A stretch of DNA of 64,000 bases from Myxococcales bacterium. Its GTDB lineage: Bacteria; Myxococcota_A; Polyangia; Polyangiales; Ga0077539. The notes beneath the pieces are model-generated. The model saw only the letters and a list, made by a program, of their open reading frames with translations. It was not told where the DNA came from and did no database searches. The DNA lies in contig JAEUKH010000050.1 in assembly GCA_016792845.1 (NCBI GenBank), positions 1 through 64,000 of the forward strand. Reading direction: 5' to 3'. The position numbers and the translations under genes are program-made. Positions 43,414 through 51,998 of the stretch are shown in pieces (position 1 is the first letter of the stretch; every line of letters starts with the position of its first letter).

Positions 43414-44046
43414 CTACGCCGTGCGCTTCGACTTCTTTGAGGTAGGGCCATGAGCGCGCACCGCGTCGAGGTCGGCAGGGGAAAGGTACGGGTAGAGCCC
43501 TAGAATCTCTTGGTCCGTGTACTTCGCATCCATGAACTCCCGAATGGTGGACACAAGGACTCTGGTCCCGGCAAGAACGGGGCTGTTCCCGAGGATAAAG
43601 CGGCTGCGATCAACCTTGCCAACCGTATCCTCCGGGCGCTTCTGAAGCTGCCTCACTTCGGCTTCGAGCTCCTTCGCCATGTCGCCGAGATCCAGTTCAA
43701 GAATGAGCTGGTCCTCGGGCTCCATGTCGAGCCATCGCTCGAGCTGAGGGTCGAAGTAGACGAGGCCCTTTCCCACGACCCCAACCCTAAGTCCCGTCCA
43801 AGGGCTCTCTGTGAGGTGACGGACCTTCTCACGGAATCGCTTCAACTTCGCCGTGGAAACGCCACTCGCCTGAAGCCGCTTGATCGCCCGGAGCGCGACG
43901 AGGTCTTGGAACGAGTAGAGCCTCGCGTGAGGGACACCGTGTTCCCTGGTGTCATGCGTCGCAGGGAAGAAGCCAGACTCGCTCCAGTTATCGAGTTGCG
44001 AACGTGAAACGCCCGTGAGCGACGACGCGCGGTCGATCGAAAACAT
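43414..44046 (-). CDS. MerR-type HTH fused to DUF433 antitoxin domain, 210 aa
   Basis: Residues 1-70 are a MerR-like winged helix (FSIDRASSLTGVSRSQLDNW, LYSFQDLVALRAIKRLQASG). Residues 150-195 carry the DUF433 block (SRFILGNSPVLAGTRVLVST, YTDQEILGLYPYLSPADLDA). DUF433 antitoxins pair with DUF5615 toxins; the MerR fusion supplies operon control. ATG 44046 lies 35 bases downstream of a perfect palindrome, the likely operator, so longer starts that read through the palindrome are rejected. Confidence 0.82.
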   Translation of the reverse strand: MFSIDRASSLTGVSRSQLDNWSESGFFPATHDTREHGVPHARLYSFQDLVALRAIKRLQASGVSTAKLKRFREKVRHLTESPWTGLRVGVVGKGLVYFDPQLERWLDMEPEDQLILELDLGDMAKELEAEVRQLQKRPEDTVGKVDRSRFILGNSPVLAGTRVLVSTIREFMDAKYTDQEILGLYPYLSPADLDAVRAHGPTSKKSKRTA

Positions 44047-44080
44047 CGCGTAGAAGTGCGCTGGCTGCTCCACGAAACCC

Positions 44081-44101
44081 GTACTCTCGCAACGAGAGTA
44101 C
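44081..44101. promoter_or_regulatory. Perfect palindrome, probable operator of the MerR-DUF433 gene
   Basis: GTACTCTCG, then CAA, then CGAGAGTAC. The 9-base arms and odd spacer fit a dimeric MerR-like regulator. Confidence 0.72.
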
Positions 44102-44210
44102 GGCGAAGTTGACAACGTGTCGATGGCGTTGGGTGCCTCTCTGGAGTTCTGGCCTTACGTGCTGCTCCCCATCCTTGAAGCCCCAGCCCCACCCCGCGTA
44201 CAACACGGGC

Positions 44211-45497
44211 ATGGCGCTCCCCCGCCGCCTCGCCTCTCTCGGCCTCACCTTCGCGCTCTCGGGCGCCCTCGGCGCCTGCGCGCCGTCGATCTACCAGCTT
44301 GCCGACAGCGGCTCGGACACGTCCGCGACTGACGCGCCACCGCCCGACGCGTCCGACGCGCAGGTCGACACCGGGGCCCTCGACGCGACAGATGGCGGTG
44401 TCGATGTGCTCGTGGACGCTGCGGACGTACCCACAGACCGTGCCCCCGACGCCACGGACGGCGGCGGGAGGGATGCGCTCGACGTGGTCGACGTGCCCGT
44501 CGATGCGGGATCGGACGTGCGTGATGGCGGCCAGGATGCGGCCGACGTTGGCGACGCGGGCACGCCGGGCTGCATGACGAACTCCCAGTGCTCGAACCCC
44601 GCTACCTGTCAGGGCGGGCTGTGCGTGTGCCCGAGTGCGGCGTCCTACTGCTCGGGCTTCTGCGTCAACGCCCTGACGGACCTGAACAACTGCGGCAACT
44701 GTGGCAACCGCTGCCCGACCCCCACCAACGCCACCGCTTCGTGCGGAGGAGGCCGATGCGGTGGCGTTTGTAACGCGGGCTTCGACAACTGTGACAATCG
44801 CTTCGACAACGGCTGCGAGACCAACATCCGCGAGAGCCAGAGCCACTGCGGGATGTGCGACCGAGCCTGCACCGCGGGCCTGCAGTGCGTTCAGGGGACG
44901 TGCCTCTCGCGGTGCTCGAACAACTTCCTCTATTGCTCGGGCTCGTGCATCGACGGGCAGACCGACATGAACAACTGCGGGTCGTGCGGGCGCGCGTGCG
45001 TCGGCGGGCAGCGGTGTGTCGGCGGGGCGTGCACCTGTGCGAGCGGGCAGATGTTCTGCGGCGGGAGCGTGTGCATTAACACCCTCACCGACCCGACCAA
45101 CTGTGGCTTTTGCAGCATGATCTGCTCAAACACGCTCGGGCCGCATCAGGTGCGGACGTGTGTGAGCGGAACGTGCGGCGTCGCGTGCGAGAGTGGGTGG
45201 ACGGACTGCGACGGCAACGCGTCGAATGGATGTGAGACCAACTCTCAGACCGACCCCATGAACTGCGGGCGGTGCGGGCGATCGTGCAAAGGTCCGCGCG
45301 CTGTCTGTACGAGTGGCGCCTGCGACGTGAATTGTGCGGGGACCGGGTACCTGAACTGCGACAACAACCCGGCGACGGGGTGTGAGACGAGCGGGCTGGA
45401 CAACAACAACTGCGGCGCGTGTGGTCGCGTGTGCCCAACGGGGCAGACGTGTATCTACCCGCCTGGAGCCCCGCTAGGCACTCGCGACTGTCGCTGA
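44211..45497 (+). CDS. Cys-rich myxobacterial surface lipoprotein, 428 aa
   Basis: A lipoprotein signal ends with LGAC at the lipobox. Residues 30-125 are Asp/Ala/Val-rich (DATDGGVDVLVDAADVP). The rest is a series of short Cys modules (DLNNCGNCGNRCP, DMNNCGSCGRACVGGQ, DPMNCGRCGRSC) typical of secreted proteins in Sandaracinus and relatives. It should sit in the outer membrane. It lacks the element motif and so is probably host-derived or accessory. The exact role is unknown. Confidence 0.78.
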   Translation: MALPRRLASLGLTFALSGALGACAPSIYQLADSGSDTSATDAPPPDASDAQVDTGALDATDGGVDVLVDAADVPTDRAPDATDGGGRDALDVVDVPVDAGSDVRDGGQDAADVGDAGTPGCMTNSQCSNPATCQGGLCVCPSAASYCSGFCVNALTDLNNCGNCGNRCPTPTNATASCGGGRCGGVCNAGFDNCDNRFDNGCETNIRESQSHCGMCDRACTAGLQCVQGTCLSRCSNNFLYCSGSCIDGQTDMNNCGSCGRACVGGQRCVGGACTCASGQMFCGGSVCINTLTDPTNCGFCSMICSNTLGPHQVRTCVSGTCGVACESGWTDCDGNASNGCETNSQTDPMNCGRCGRSCKGPRAVCTSGACDVNCAGTGYLNCDNNPATGCETSGLDNNNCGACGRVCPTGQTCIYPPGAPLGTRDCR

Positions 45498-45500
45498 GGA

Positions 45501-46034
45501 TCAGGGCACGACGACGGTCGCGGCGATGATCTTCTGCCCGTAGAGGACGGTCACCTTGTAGGAGCCCGCCAGCAGCGCGAAGCTCTGCGACACCTGACCG
45601 ATGCGGACGCCCGTCGCATCGGCTTCTGCCGCGACCAGGATGGCGCGGTAGCCCTTGGCCGTGGTGGCCAGGAGTTCGGTGAGACGATGGTCGCCGCGCA
45701 CACTCCCTGCCTGGGGATTGGCGTTGGTACCATCCGTCTGGTTGGCGAGGAGTTGGGTCGCGGCAACCGCCGTCGGGATGTCGGCGGGCGTGGCGCCCTC
45801 GATGATGATCTCGCAGTACCCGCCGGCGTTGCCGAGGCCGTTCTCGCCCTTGAGGATGAGGTGGAGGTTGAGCTTGCCCGCGACGGCCGAGAGCACATTG
45901 ACGCGGGACGTGGCGGCGGTTGTCGAGGCCGGGGCGATGTACGGGTCGGCGCACAGCTCGCCGATGATCGCCGGGTCGGTCGACGAGTAGTTTTGCACGT
46001 TGTTGCGCGGAAGGCGGCGACGAATCTCGGACAT
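45501..46034 (-). CDS. Candidate beta-rich structural protein, 177 aa
   Basis: The element motif (46068-46108) and an AAGGA Shine-Dalgarno support ATG 46034, after a leader of about 35 bases. The product lacks signal peptide and membrane helix. It contains helices (DPAIIGELCADPYI) and a C-terminal beta region (SFALLAGSYKVTVLYGQKII, AATVVVP). Like the 41879 gene it stands alone with promoter, leader and Shine-Dalgarno. A minor coat role is a hypothesis. It is a motif-bearing gene inside the accessory island. Confidence 0.62.
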   Translation of the reverse strand: MSEIRRRLPRNNVQNYSSTDPAIIGELCADPYIAPASTTAATSRVNVLSAVAGKLNLHLILKGENGLGNAGGYCEIIIEGATPADIPTAVAATQLLANQTDGTNANPQAGSVRGDHRLTELLATTAKGYRAILVAAEADATGVRIGQVSQSFALLAGSYKVTVLYGQKIIAATVVVP

Positions 46035-46067
46035 GGTGTTCCTTGGCGCGGCCGTAGAGTGGCAACG

Positions 46068-46108
46068 CGAGGGCACCCTCGCCGATCGCGAGAGGGCCAT
46101 GCAAAATG
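46068..46108 (-). promoter_or_regulatory. Element promoter motif for the 46034 gene
   Basis: Read on the minus strand: CATTTTGCATG, then ATCGGCGAGGGTGCC; predicted transcript start about 35 bases before the ATG. Confidence 0.6.
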
Positions 46109-46182
46109 GTCGGCGAGGGTTGGCGGTCGCCGCCGCGCCCTCTCGTTGGCACCACAACCGCCCGAGAAGGAACGTCTTCACC

Positions 46183-46764
46183 ATGCCTCCGATCACTGGT
46201 GCGACCCGCCTCTCCGACCTCTACGCACGTCTTCGGGAGGTGCCTCCGTCTGGTGTGCTCGTGAGCCATCGGCAGGTCGTGAGTGTCCAGCAGTCGATGG
46301 CCGTCGAGGGCCACCACCTGACCGAGGAGGATGTGCAGCGCGCCGCAGTGGCAGTGCTTTCCGCAGCCAACCACACGCCCTCACAGGCAGCAGTCGAACT
46401 CGTCGAGCTCCTCGGGCCGGATGCCGACGTGGAGTTCGAGTTCTGCGAGTCGACCTTCTTCTCGGCCCTCTCTCGCATCGGTCAGCTCGCGGAGGGAAAC
46501 GCCCTGGCAGAAGAGATCGAGGCGTCCTTCGTCGCACGTCTCAACGACGCACTCTGCAAGGGCCTTGTGTGTTGGCGCGTGCTGAGAGGAGAGGAGCGGG
46601 GAACGATCAGCCTCGACGGGGTGCTCGTGGACTTCCGCACCGCTGCGCTCGCGGTCGTGGACATTGAGACAGAGCTACGGGGCGTGGTGGAGCACCACGT
46701 AGACCTCTCGATCCCAGGTCAACAATTTGACAATTCCTCTGCCACCGGAGCTCCGATCCCGTAA
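46183..46764 (+). CDS. Unrecognised acidic protein, 193 aa
   Basis: GAAGGA upstream of ATG 46183 supports the start. The protein is soluble and helical (AVAVLSAANHTPSQAAVELV, ALAEEIEASFVARLNDALCK) with a C-terminal beta strand pair (TISLDGVLVDFRTAALAVVD). It is divergent from the structural candidate at 46034. I do not recognise a family. Confidence 0.6.
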   Translation: MPPITGATRLSDLYARLREVPPSGVLVSHRQVVSVQQSMAVEGHHLTEEDVQRAAVAVLSAANHTPSQAAVELVELLGPDADVEFEFCESTFFSALSRIGQLAEGNALAEEIEASFVARLNDALCKGLVCWRVLRGEERGTISLDGVLVDFRTAALAVVDIETELRGVVEHHVDLSIPGQQFDNSSATGAPIP

Positions 46765-47159
46765 ATACAAGGCGATTTGGCAAACTAGGATTCCGCGCGT
46801 GCCGCGCAAAGCCATTTTGTCATTTAAGTACAGCTACTTACGCTGCTGTCAGCCCACTGCCATTCGTCGAGAACCGCGTCAGCTGGACATATTCTGTCCA
46901 AGTGTAGGAAAAAGAGGACGACAAACGTCATCGGCCTTGCGGGCGCATAGAGGCGTCGTCCGCGGCGGCGAGAGACGGGGTTGCGCTCGTCACCCTCCCT
47001 TACCCTCTTGGGCCCCCGGATGGGGTCTTTATGTGCCCCTGGGCAGCATCCCAAAGGCCCTTGTACACCGTCCGCGGCTACGGCCCGGGGGCGCCGCGGC
47101 AGTATGTTGATCGGACTGTTCCGATTGGCATATTGCGCTCAACAGCAAGGAGGCCGACC
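46765..47159. other. Intergenic region, more AT-rich than its surroundings
   Basis: No gene is supported over about 395 bases. It contains the dyad TGGACA-TATTC-TGTCCA at 46884-46900 and AT-rich DNA near 46765-46850 that may hold the promoter of the pair at 47160. The drop in GC suggests separately acquired DNA. Confidence 0.5.
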
Positions 47160-47435
47160 ATGTCATTTTACCGTGTAGACGCGGCGACCCTGGAGAGTGC
47201 GGAGGGGCCCGAGCGTGAGCAGATCGAGCGGAAGCTCAAGGAAGGCTTGCGGGCCAAACCCAACGGGGGCATCCAAGCCACCCTAGACCGTTTGGCTTGG
47301 TACGAGCAGAGGCATGGTATGACCACTGCCGAGCTTCGTGTCGGCATCTCCTCGGGGGAGATTGTGGAGACTGAAGAGTTCACCTATTGGCTCTTCGCGG
47401 CCAGCCTCCACGATCGACTTACTCGGTCTCGGTGA
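47160..47435 (+). CDS. Probable antitoxin partner of a TumE-like protein, 91 aa
   Basis: AAGGAGG eight bases before ATG gives a strong Shine-Dalgarno. The segment TLDRLAWYEQRHGMTTAELR followed by ETEEFTYWLFA is the Y-E-x-R-x-G-M-(S/T)-x-x-E pattern I associate with small antitoxins beside DUF6516/TumE-type proteins. The partner gene follows after four bases. The N-terminal half is charged and helical. Pair assignment is by pattern and context. Confidence 0.55.
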   Translation: MSFYRVDAATLESAEGPEREQIERKLKEGLRAKPNGGIQATLDRLAWYEQRHGMTTAELRVGISSGEIVETEEFTYWLFAASLHDRLTRSR

Positions 47436-47439
47436 GTGC

Positions 47440-48021
47440 ATGCCCCTCACGCCCTACTGCCCACCCCCGGGCCCTCCACCGGGCCTGCGCAGACCCAGAA
47501 ATTTCCACCAATATCGGGGCATTCAAGAAAGCTGGATGGCTCAGGTGAGAGCGAGCGGCTTCGTACGAGCTGACACCCTCACCTGGGGATCTTCTGACGG
47601 CGTCCTCTGTTATGCAGGTGAAATGGCTTGCCTGGGGAGCATTCGCATCCGCGTGATGAAGACGTTCGATGCAAGTCTGCCTCACGGCGAAGACGAACTC
47701 ATCTCGGCCTTCCAGTACGCCTACACGGCCAGTATCGTAGGGAAGGGTCGCATCGTCCAGTATGACAATGCCCACCCCCATCAAGGCCATTTCGATGCCT
47801 ACCACTGCCATCTGCTCAACTATGAGAATGACGCAGAACTCCGTGACAGCCCCTTCTGGGTGGGAGAAGCGCAGTGGCCCACATTGTCTGACTTCATTCA
47901 GTCCGTGGAGACATGGTATCGGGTGAACTGCGGCGAACCTGATTATCCTGCGCCTCACGGGCCGCCTTCGATCATTCCCCCGCAGTCCGACACACGGTTT
48001 CCGGGCTTCAAACTCCTCTAG
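47440..48021 (+). CDS. Possible TumE-like (DUF6516) toxin, 193 aa
   Basis: IVQYDNAHPHQGHFDAYHCH resembles the Y-D-N...H...H block of TumE/DUF6516 proteins, followed by an acidic/Trp segment (AQWPTLSDFIQSVETWY). The N-terminal 45 residues are Pro-rich. It is immediately downstream of a small antitoxin-like gene. GC content is lower than in the element core. The family match is moderate; a stand-alone enzyme of unknown type is the alternative. Confidence 0.5.
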   Translation: MPLTPYCPPPGPPPGLRRPRNFHQYRGIQESWMAQVRASGFVRADTLTWGSSDGVLCYAGEMACLGSIRIRVMKTFDASLPHGEDELISAFQYAYTASIVGKGRIVQYDNAHPHQGHFDAYHCHLLNYENDAELRDSPFWVGEAQWPTLSDFIQSVETWYRVNCGEPDYPAPHGPPSIIPPQSDTRFPGFKLL

Positions 48022-48290
48022 CCCTCATCATCTGATGGTCGGCTTGGGTGGACATGAGGTTCCCGACGCCAGCGAGACTGGGTCAAGGCAACCGGCAGGT
48101 GCCGCCTATGCACGCGCTCTCCCGGCGGCACGCAGCGGTACTCAGTCTGCCTGCTTTGGTGAGGAGCGTCCGAGCGGTTGAGGCGTGGCGGTGCGCGGGA
48201 GGAGGGAGGGACGGGGAGATGATTCGTCTCGACGATTCCGCGACCGATTGATCTTGACAGGCGAGCTGGCCTGTCGGCGAGTCGCCGCTC
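48022..48290. other. Intergenic region before the membrane-anchored nuclease gene
   Basis: No gene is supported. The downstream end holds a dyad (48256-48275) and the likely promoter of the 48291 gene. Confidence 0.5.
48256..48275. promoter_or_regulatory. Inverted repeat upstream of the 48291 gene
   Basis: GACAGGC, then GAGCTG, then GCCTGTC, 15 bases before the start codon; a possible operator overlapping a TTGACA-like -35 box. Confidence 0.5.
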
Positions 48291-49184
48291 ATGAGTATGA
48301 GCGCGCAGAGAGAAAAGGGTCGAGCCGAAGTAGGGGATCTCGCAAGGCGATTCGGACAACATGGTCCGCATCGAGGCGATGGTTACAGCGAGGCGAGCGC
48401 ACGCAAGGACTACATCTCGCCTTTCTTTGATGCTCTCGGATGGCCGACAAGCGGACGTGGCGATGGGCTCGTTGAAGTCGAATGGAGCACCGACCAAAAG
48501 CGCGCTGACTACGCCTTTCTTTATAGATACGAGAAAGGCAAAGTCGCTTTCGTCGTCGAGGCAAAGGCCCCTTCTTGCAACATCATTGATAATGAGAAGG
48601 CTTTCCAGCAAGCTGCGAAATATGGCAATACTGCGCCTACGCAGCTCGTTGTCCTGACCAACTTTCGCGACTTGATTGTCTTCGTCCCAAGTTCGCAGAA
48701 GAGCAGGAGGAGCAAGAATAAAGACGCTCCCGCGTGGCGAGTCCACTTTTCCTTTCACTACAACCAATACGAGGCGAACTGGAATACGATCTACGACCTC
48801 CTTGGTATGGAGATGGTGCAGCGAAACAGCATCGGTGCGAGCATCCGCAACGAAACCATGATGGGCGCTGACTTGGCGAGCTTACATGGCGGGGTGGTTG
48901 GCGGCGTCACGCAACCAGTCCAGCCGCACTCCCCTCTCAACGATCCCAATAGCGTCTACTTGCCAGCCATGCAGGCTGCCATTCATCGCGTGGCAGAGCG
49001 GTACGAGCACCCAACGCCCTCCCCGCCGATGGCGCCCTACCAGCCTCCCCCGATGGGGTACGCCCCGCCGCCTGGTCTCCATCCACGCCGTAGCTCAAGC
49101 GGCGCCAAGACAGTGGCGGTGGCCGCCATGGTCATGGGTGGCGTACTCCTTCTGGTCGCCCTCTTCCTCGCAACCAGCCGCTGA
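48291..49184 (+). CDS. HsdR-N-like nuclease domain with C-terminal membrane anchor, 297 aa
   Basis: Residues 30-145 match the type I restriction HsdR N-terminal nuclease family: ASARKDYISPFFDALGW, VEVEWSTDQKRADYAFLYRY, KVAFVVEAKAPS (D...ExK metal site), then QAAKYGNTAPTQLVVLTNFR. A Pro-rich linker and a C-terminal membrane helix (VAVAAMVMGGVLLLVALFLA) follow, a fusion I do not know in restriction enzymes. No methylase or specificity gene is adjacent. It may cleave DNA at the membrane as a stand-alone defence enzyme. Confidence 0.68.
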   Translation: MSMSAQREKGRAEVGDLARRFGQHGPHRGDGYSEASARKDYISPFFDALGWPTSGRGDGLVEVEWSTDQKRADYAFLYRYEKGKVAFVVEAKAPSCNIIDNEKAFQQAAKYGNTAPTQLVVLTNFRDLIVFVPSSQKSRRSKNKDAPAWRVHFSFHYNQYEANWNTIYDLLGMEMVQRNSIGASIRNETMMGADLASLHGGVVGGVTQPVQPHSPLNDPNSVYLPAMQAAIHRVAERYEHPTPSPPMAPYQPPPMGYAPPPGLHPRRSSSGAKTVAVAAMVMGGVLLLVALFLATSR

Positions 49185-49205
49185 CCGCCCTTCAGCCCCT
49201 TAGCC

Positions 49206-49637
49206 CTACTCCCTCCGTTCCGACGCGCTCCGCGCACCCCACCCTGCAACCATTCCGCCGAGGCCCGTGATGATGAGTTTCACGGTCTCCCGGTCCCCCG
49301 CGCGCCAGAGGGCGGTGATGCCCCAGACGAGGACAGCGAAGGCGACGACGGCGAGGAGCCGATTGACACCCCATCGGAAGAGCCGGTGGTTCATGCTCTT
49401 TCTCTGGAGTTCGGCGTCGACCTGTGTATCGACGCCGGCCTTCTCGCCCAGCATATCGATCACGCGGACGTAGATGGCGGAGACGAAGGCCACGATCTTC
49501 TCGTCGGTCGTCGTCGCACCGCGCAGGAGACCGAGGACATCCTGACGTGCTGTGTCCGGCGCGGGCTTGGGTGTTGGAGGATGCTGGATGGTGATGGTCG
49601 TTTGCGACGGTGTCTCTTCGTCCTTCGGTTGGGCCAT
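49206..49637 (-). CDS. Two-helix membrane protein, 143 aa
   Basis: A Pro/Thr-rich N-terminal arm and an amphipathic helix (LGLLRGATTTDEKIVAFVSA) lead to two hydrophobic segments (about residues 88-106, LLAVVAFAVLVWGITALW, and 115-133, LIITGLGGMVAGWGA). It is holin-like in size and layout. It is convergent with the nuclease gene and divergent from the Fis-like regulator across a large inverted repeat. The function is unknown. Confidence 0.58.
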   Translation of the reverse strand: MAQPKDEETPSQTTITIQHPPTPKPAPDTARQDVLGLLRGATTTDEKIVAFVSAIYVRVIDMLGEKAGVDTQVDAELQRKSMNHRLFRWGVNRLLAVVAFAVLVWGITALWRAGDRETVKLIITGLGGMVAGWGARSASERRE

Positions 49638-49787
49638 GGCCGATCGTACCCAGACAACCGAGACGAGGGGAACACGTCGGGCATGGTCGGAAGGTGTGGT
49701 GCGCATCGCTCTCCTATTCCACCGGTAGCGCATCCGGTAGAACTCCGCCGCGCGGGCGGGTCCGGCCCAGATTCTTGGCGGCGAAGG

Positions 49788-49826
49788 AAATCGTCACCTA
49801 TCGTAAGTTACAGTTGGTGACGATTT
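49788..49826. promoter_or_regulatory. Perfect 11-base inverted repeat between divergent genes
   Basis: AAATCGTCACC (49788-49798) pairs with GGTGACGATTT (49816-49826) across 17 AT-richer bases. Its position fits an operator controlled by the adjacent HTH regulator. Confidence 0.65.
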
Positions 49827-49878
49827 GAGTGCGGCGCGGCGAGACCGTCCCCACTGTGAACGCGAGGCGGGGTGGAGT

Positions 49879-50136
49879 ATGGAAGTCAGCGTGACGGATG
49901 AAGGCTCGACACCTCGACCCTCCTTGGCGGAGATCGGGAAACGCGCTCAACGAGAAGCCCAACGGGAAGCCCTGCTCAAGGAGTTAGAGGCACAGGACTG
50001 GAACTTGTCGGCCGTGGCTCGGGAACTCTCTGTCGGCCACGCATCCGCGGTGATCCGGGCCATTCACAAGCTGGGGCTCGACGCAGAGTACGAGGCGGCT
50101 CGCGCAAGGCGAGACGTTCGCCCAGGGCCGCGTTGA
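49879..50136 (+). CDS. Fis-type HTH regulator, 85 aa
   Basis: The C-terminal part (LKELEAQDWNLSAVARELSV, then SAVIRAIHKLGLDAEYEAA) is a Fis-family helix-turn-helix as found at the end of many myxobacterial regulators, here without a receiver or AAA domain. ATG 49879 is preferred over the GTG at 49825, which lies next to the inverted repeat. It precedes the antirepressor-like operon and may control it. Confidence 0.65.
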   Translation: MEVSVTDEGSTPRPSLAEIGKRAQREAQREALLKELEAQDWNLSAVARELSVGHASAVIRAIHKLGLDAEYEAARARRDVRPGPR

Positions 50137-50157
50137 ACATTTTTGATAAACATATAC

Positions 50158-50185
50158 TTGAAAGTGTAACACGCGGGCGTATAAC
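50158..50185 (+). promoter_or_regulatory. Sigma-70-like promoter of the 50238 operon
   Basis: TTGAAA, 16 bases, TATAAC within an AT-rich stretch that stands out from the GC-rich surroundings. It differs entirely from the element motif. Confidence 0.6.
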
Positions 50186-50237
50186 TCTCCGTAGGTAGTC
50201 GGGCTCCATCCACGCCCAACCCACGGAGGGATTTGTC

Positions 50238-50468
50238 ATGCCGTCCCGCATTCTCGCGGCCGGTGCAGCCAACGCTGCGCCTGCCGCCCGGCCTCTCATT
50301 GCCTGCTGCTTCTGCAAGGTGCCCACGCCCGCAGAAGACCTCGACACCATCGACGACACGACGCCGGTCTGCGACCCCTGCCTTCGCGCGCTCGACGCGG
50401 ACGAAGAGGCCATCGCCGAGGCGTGCGACAAACTCCCGCCCCGCGCGGCCAACGACCAGGGGTGGTGA
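50238..50468 (+). CDS. Small zinc-ribbon-like protein, 76 aa
   Basis: GGAGGG precedes ATG by about eight bases. Residues 23-50 hold CCFCKVPTPAEDL and CDPC, a CxxC...CxxC zinc knuckle. The C-terminal helix is acidic. It heads a four-gene operon, with the next start four bases after its stop. A regulatory or nucleic-acid-binding role is inferred. Confidence 0.62.
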   Translation: MPSRILAAGAANAAPAARPLIACCFCKVPTPAEDLDTIDDTTPVCDPCLRALDADEEAIAEACDKLPPRAANDQGW

Positions 50469-50471
50469 ACG

Positions 50472-51998
50472 ATGACCACCTCCAAGGCCCCCGCGCCCAC
50501 CCAAGAACTCGACCTCACGCCCGTCGTCACCCCAACCGAGGGCGGTCACTTCGCCGTCACCCTCGGCGACGCCCACCTCGCCTTCGCCACTGACGGCACG
50601 AGCCACAAGCCTCTCGTGCGTGACCTCGACCTCGCGACATGGTTCGGTTACGGACGTCCCCGAGACATCCGCCGCCTCATCCACGACATGGAGAAAGAGC
50701 GGAAACTCAAGGGCGTCGACTGGCGCGCCCTGAAGGCGCGGCAGTCCACCGGCAACGGCGCGAGCAGGGAGTACACCGTCACCGAGGCGTGGCTCACCCG
50801 CGAACAAGCCCTTCTGGTGGCGACCCAAGCCAAGGGGGACCGGGCATGGTCGCTCACCGAGGCGATGGTGGGCGTGTTCGACGCGGTGCTCACCCAGATG
50901 ACCGCCTCCGCCTCTGCCGCCTCGACGCCCCCTGCTGCCGCGCTCCCCACGCCACCGCCGACGCTCCCGGCGCCCACCGTCCACGAGGGCATCCTCGAAG
51001 CCGACGCGCCGCGCGTGACCCTCCACCCCGTTGGCCCCGGTCGCTTCGCCGCCGAGGTGGGCGGCGCCTCGCGGCTCTTCTCTCTCCACGGCGGCACGCT
51101 CCGCCTCCTCGACGAAGACCTCGGCACCCTCGCCGGGCTCGCGCAGGGCGACAAGGTTCGCCGCACGATCCTCCGCCTCGAAGAGAAGGGCCTCATTGGC
51201 CGAGTCCTCCGTCCGACGCATCCCAAGGGCCCGCCCTATCGGAACGCCAAGGGACACCCGCTCTCACCGCTCTCGGTCGAGTCGTGGCTTACCCGCGAGG
51301 AGGCGCTCCTCGTCGCTGCCCGCTGCCACGAGGGACGACCTGGGCGCGTAGCCGAGCTCTTTGACCGCGTCGCTGAGGCCCTCAACGCCACCGCGGGCAA
51401 GCGGCGCCCCGTCGCTCACGCAGAGGATCAAGGCGCCTCTCTCGTGCCCGAGACCAAAGCGCCTCGCGAGACGCCTGCCTCGAAGCCGGAGACGTCTTCG
51501 CCACGTCGCCACGTCGCGACCACCTCGCTCGCCGCGCCGCCGCCCGTGGTACACCTCCCACTCGCGCCTCACCCGATCTTCTTCACGGCCCCCACTACGC
51601 CTGGTGGCGTGCCGCCGCGGCTCTTTGGCGAGCTCCCCGGCTGGGAGGAGATGCTCGCCGTCGCGAAGAGGATCCACCCTTCGCTCCTGGAGTACACTTG
51701 GGAGCGGCTTCGCGCGTCGCCGCTGCCTGTGCCGTGGTTCGGCTACACGCCGTCCTTCGTCGCGGCCTTCGGGCGGCTTCTGGAGCTGCACCTGCCGCCC
51801 TCGTGGCGCTACCTTGTCGAGCACTGCGGCCTCACCGTCGAGGAACTGCCCAACTGCCCGGATTGGGTCTTCGAGCAGCAGGATCGCCCTCGCGCTCACG
51901 CCCTCGCCGAAGGCCAGGTTGCAGCAAACTCCGCAGAGGGCCGCTCGTCGGTCTGTCCCGCACTTCCCACGTTTGAGCGCGTGGGAGTCTCGCGATGA
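50472..51998 (+). CDS. Phage antirepressor-like protein with two tandem DNA-binding domains, 508 aa
   Basis: Residues about 20-140 read LDLATWFGYGRPRDIRRLIH, then YTVTEAWLTREQALLVATQA. This resembles the N-terminal domains of phage antirepressors (a residue pattern R-P-x-x-I-R-x-L-I, then L-T-x-E-Q-A-L-L-V). Residues about 175-300 repeat the same module (EDLGTLAGLAQGDKVRRTIL, SVESWLTREEALLVAARCHE). The last 170 residues are unrelated and of unknown fold. It is co-transcribed with the zinc-ribbon gene and overlaps the next by ATGA. Confidence 0.6.
   Translation: MTTSKAPAPTQELDLTPVVTPTEGGHFAVTLGDAHLAFATDGTSHKPLVRDLDLATWFGYGRPRDIRRLIHDMEKERKLKGVDWRALKARQSTGNGASREYTVTEAWLTREQALLVATQAKGDRAWSLTEAMVGVFDAVLTQMTASASAASTPPAAALPTPPPTLPAPTVHEGILEADAPRVTLHPVGPGRFAAEVGGASRLFSLHGGTLRLLDEDLGTLAGLAQGDKVRRTILRLEEKGLIGRVLRPTHPKGPPYRNAKGHPLSPLSVESWLTREEALLVAARCHEGRPGRVAELFDRVAEALNATAGKRRPVAHAEDQGASLVPETKAPRETPASKPETSSPRRHVATTSLAAPPPVVHLPLAPHPIFFTAPTTPGGVPPRLFGELPGWEEMLAVAKRIHPSLLEYTWERLRASPLPVPWFGYTPSFVAAFGRLLELHLPPSWRYLVEHCGLTVEELPNCPDWVFEQQDRPRAHALAEGQVAANSAEGRSSVCPALPTFERVGVSR

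Noticed and set aside
45085..46374. 429-residue open frame on the minus strand
   Set aside because: Shadow of the Cys-rich lipoprotein and the 45501 gene; Arg/His-rich translation.
46884..46900. LexA-type SOS box (TGGACA...TGTCCA)
   Set aside because: Spacing and arms do not match a known LexA consensus, and no damage-response gene follows.
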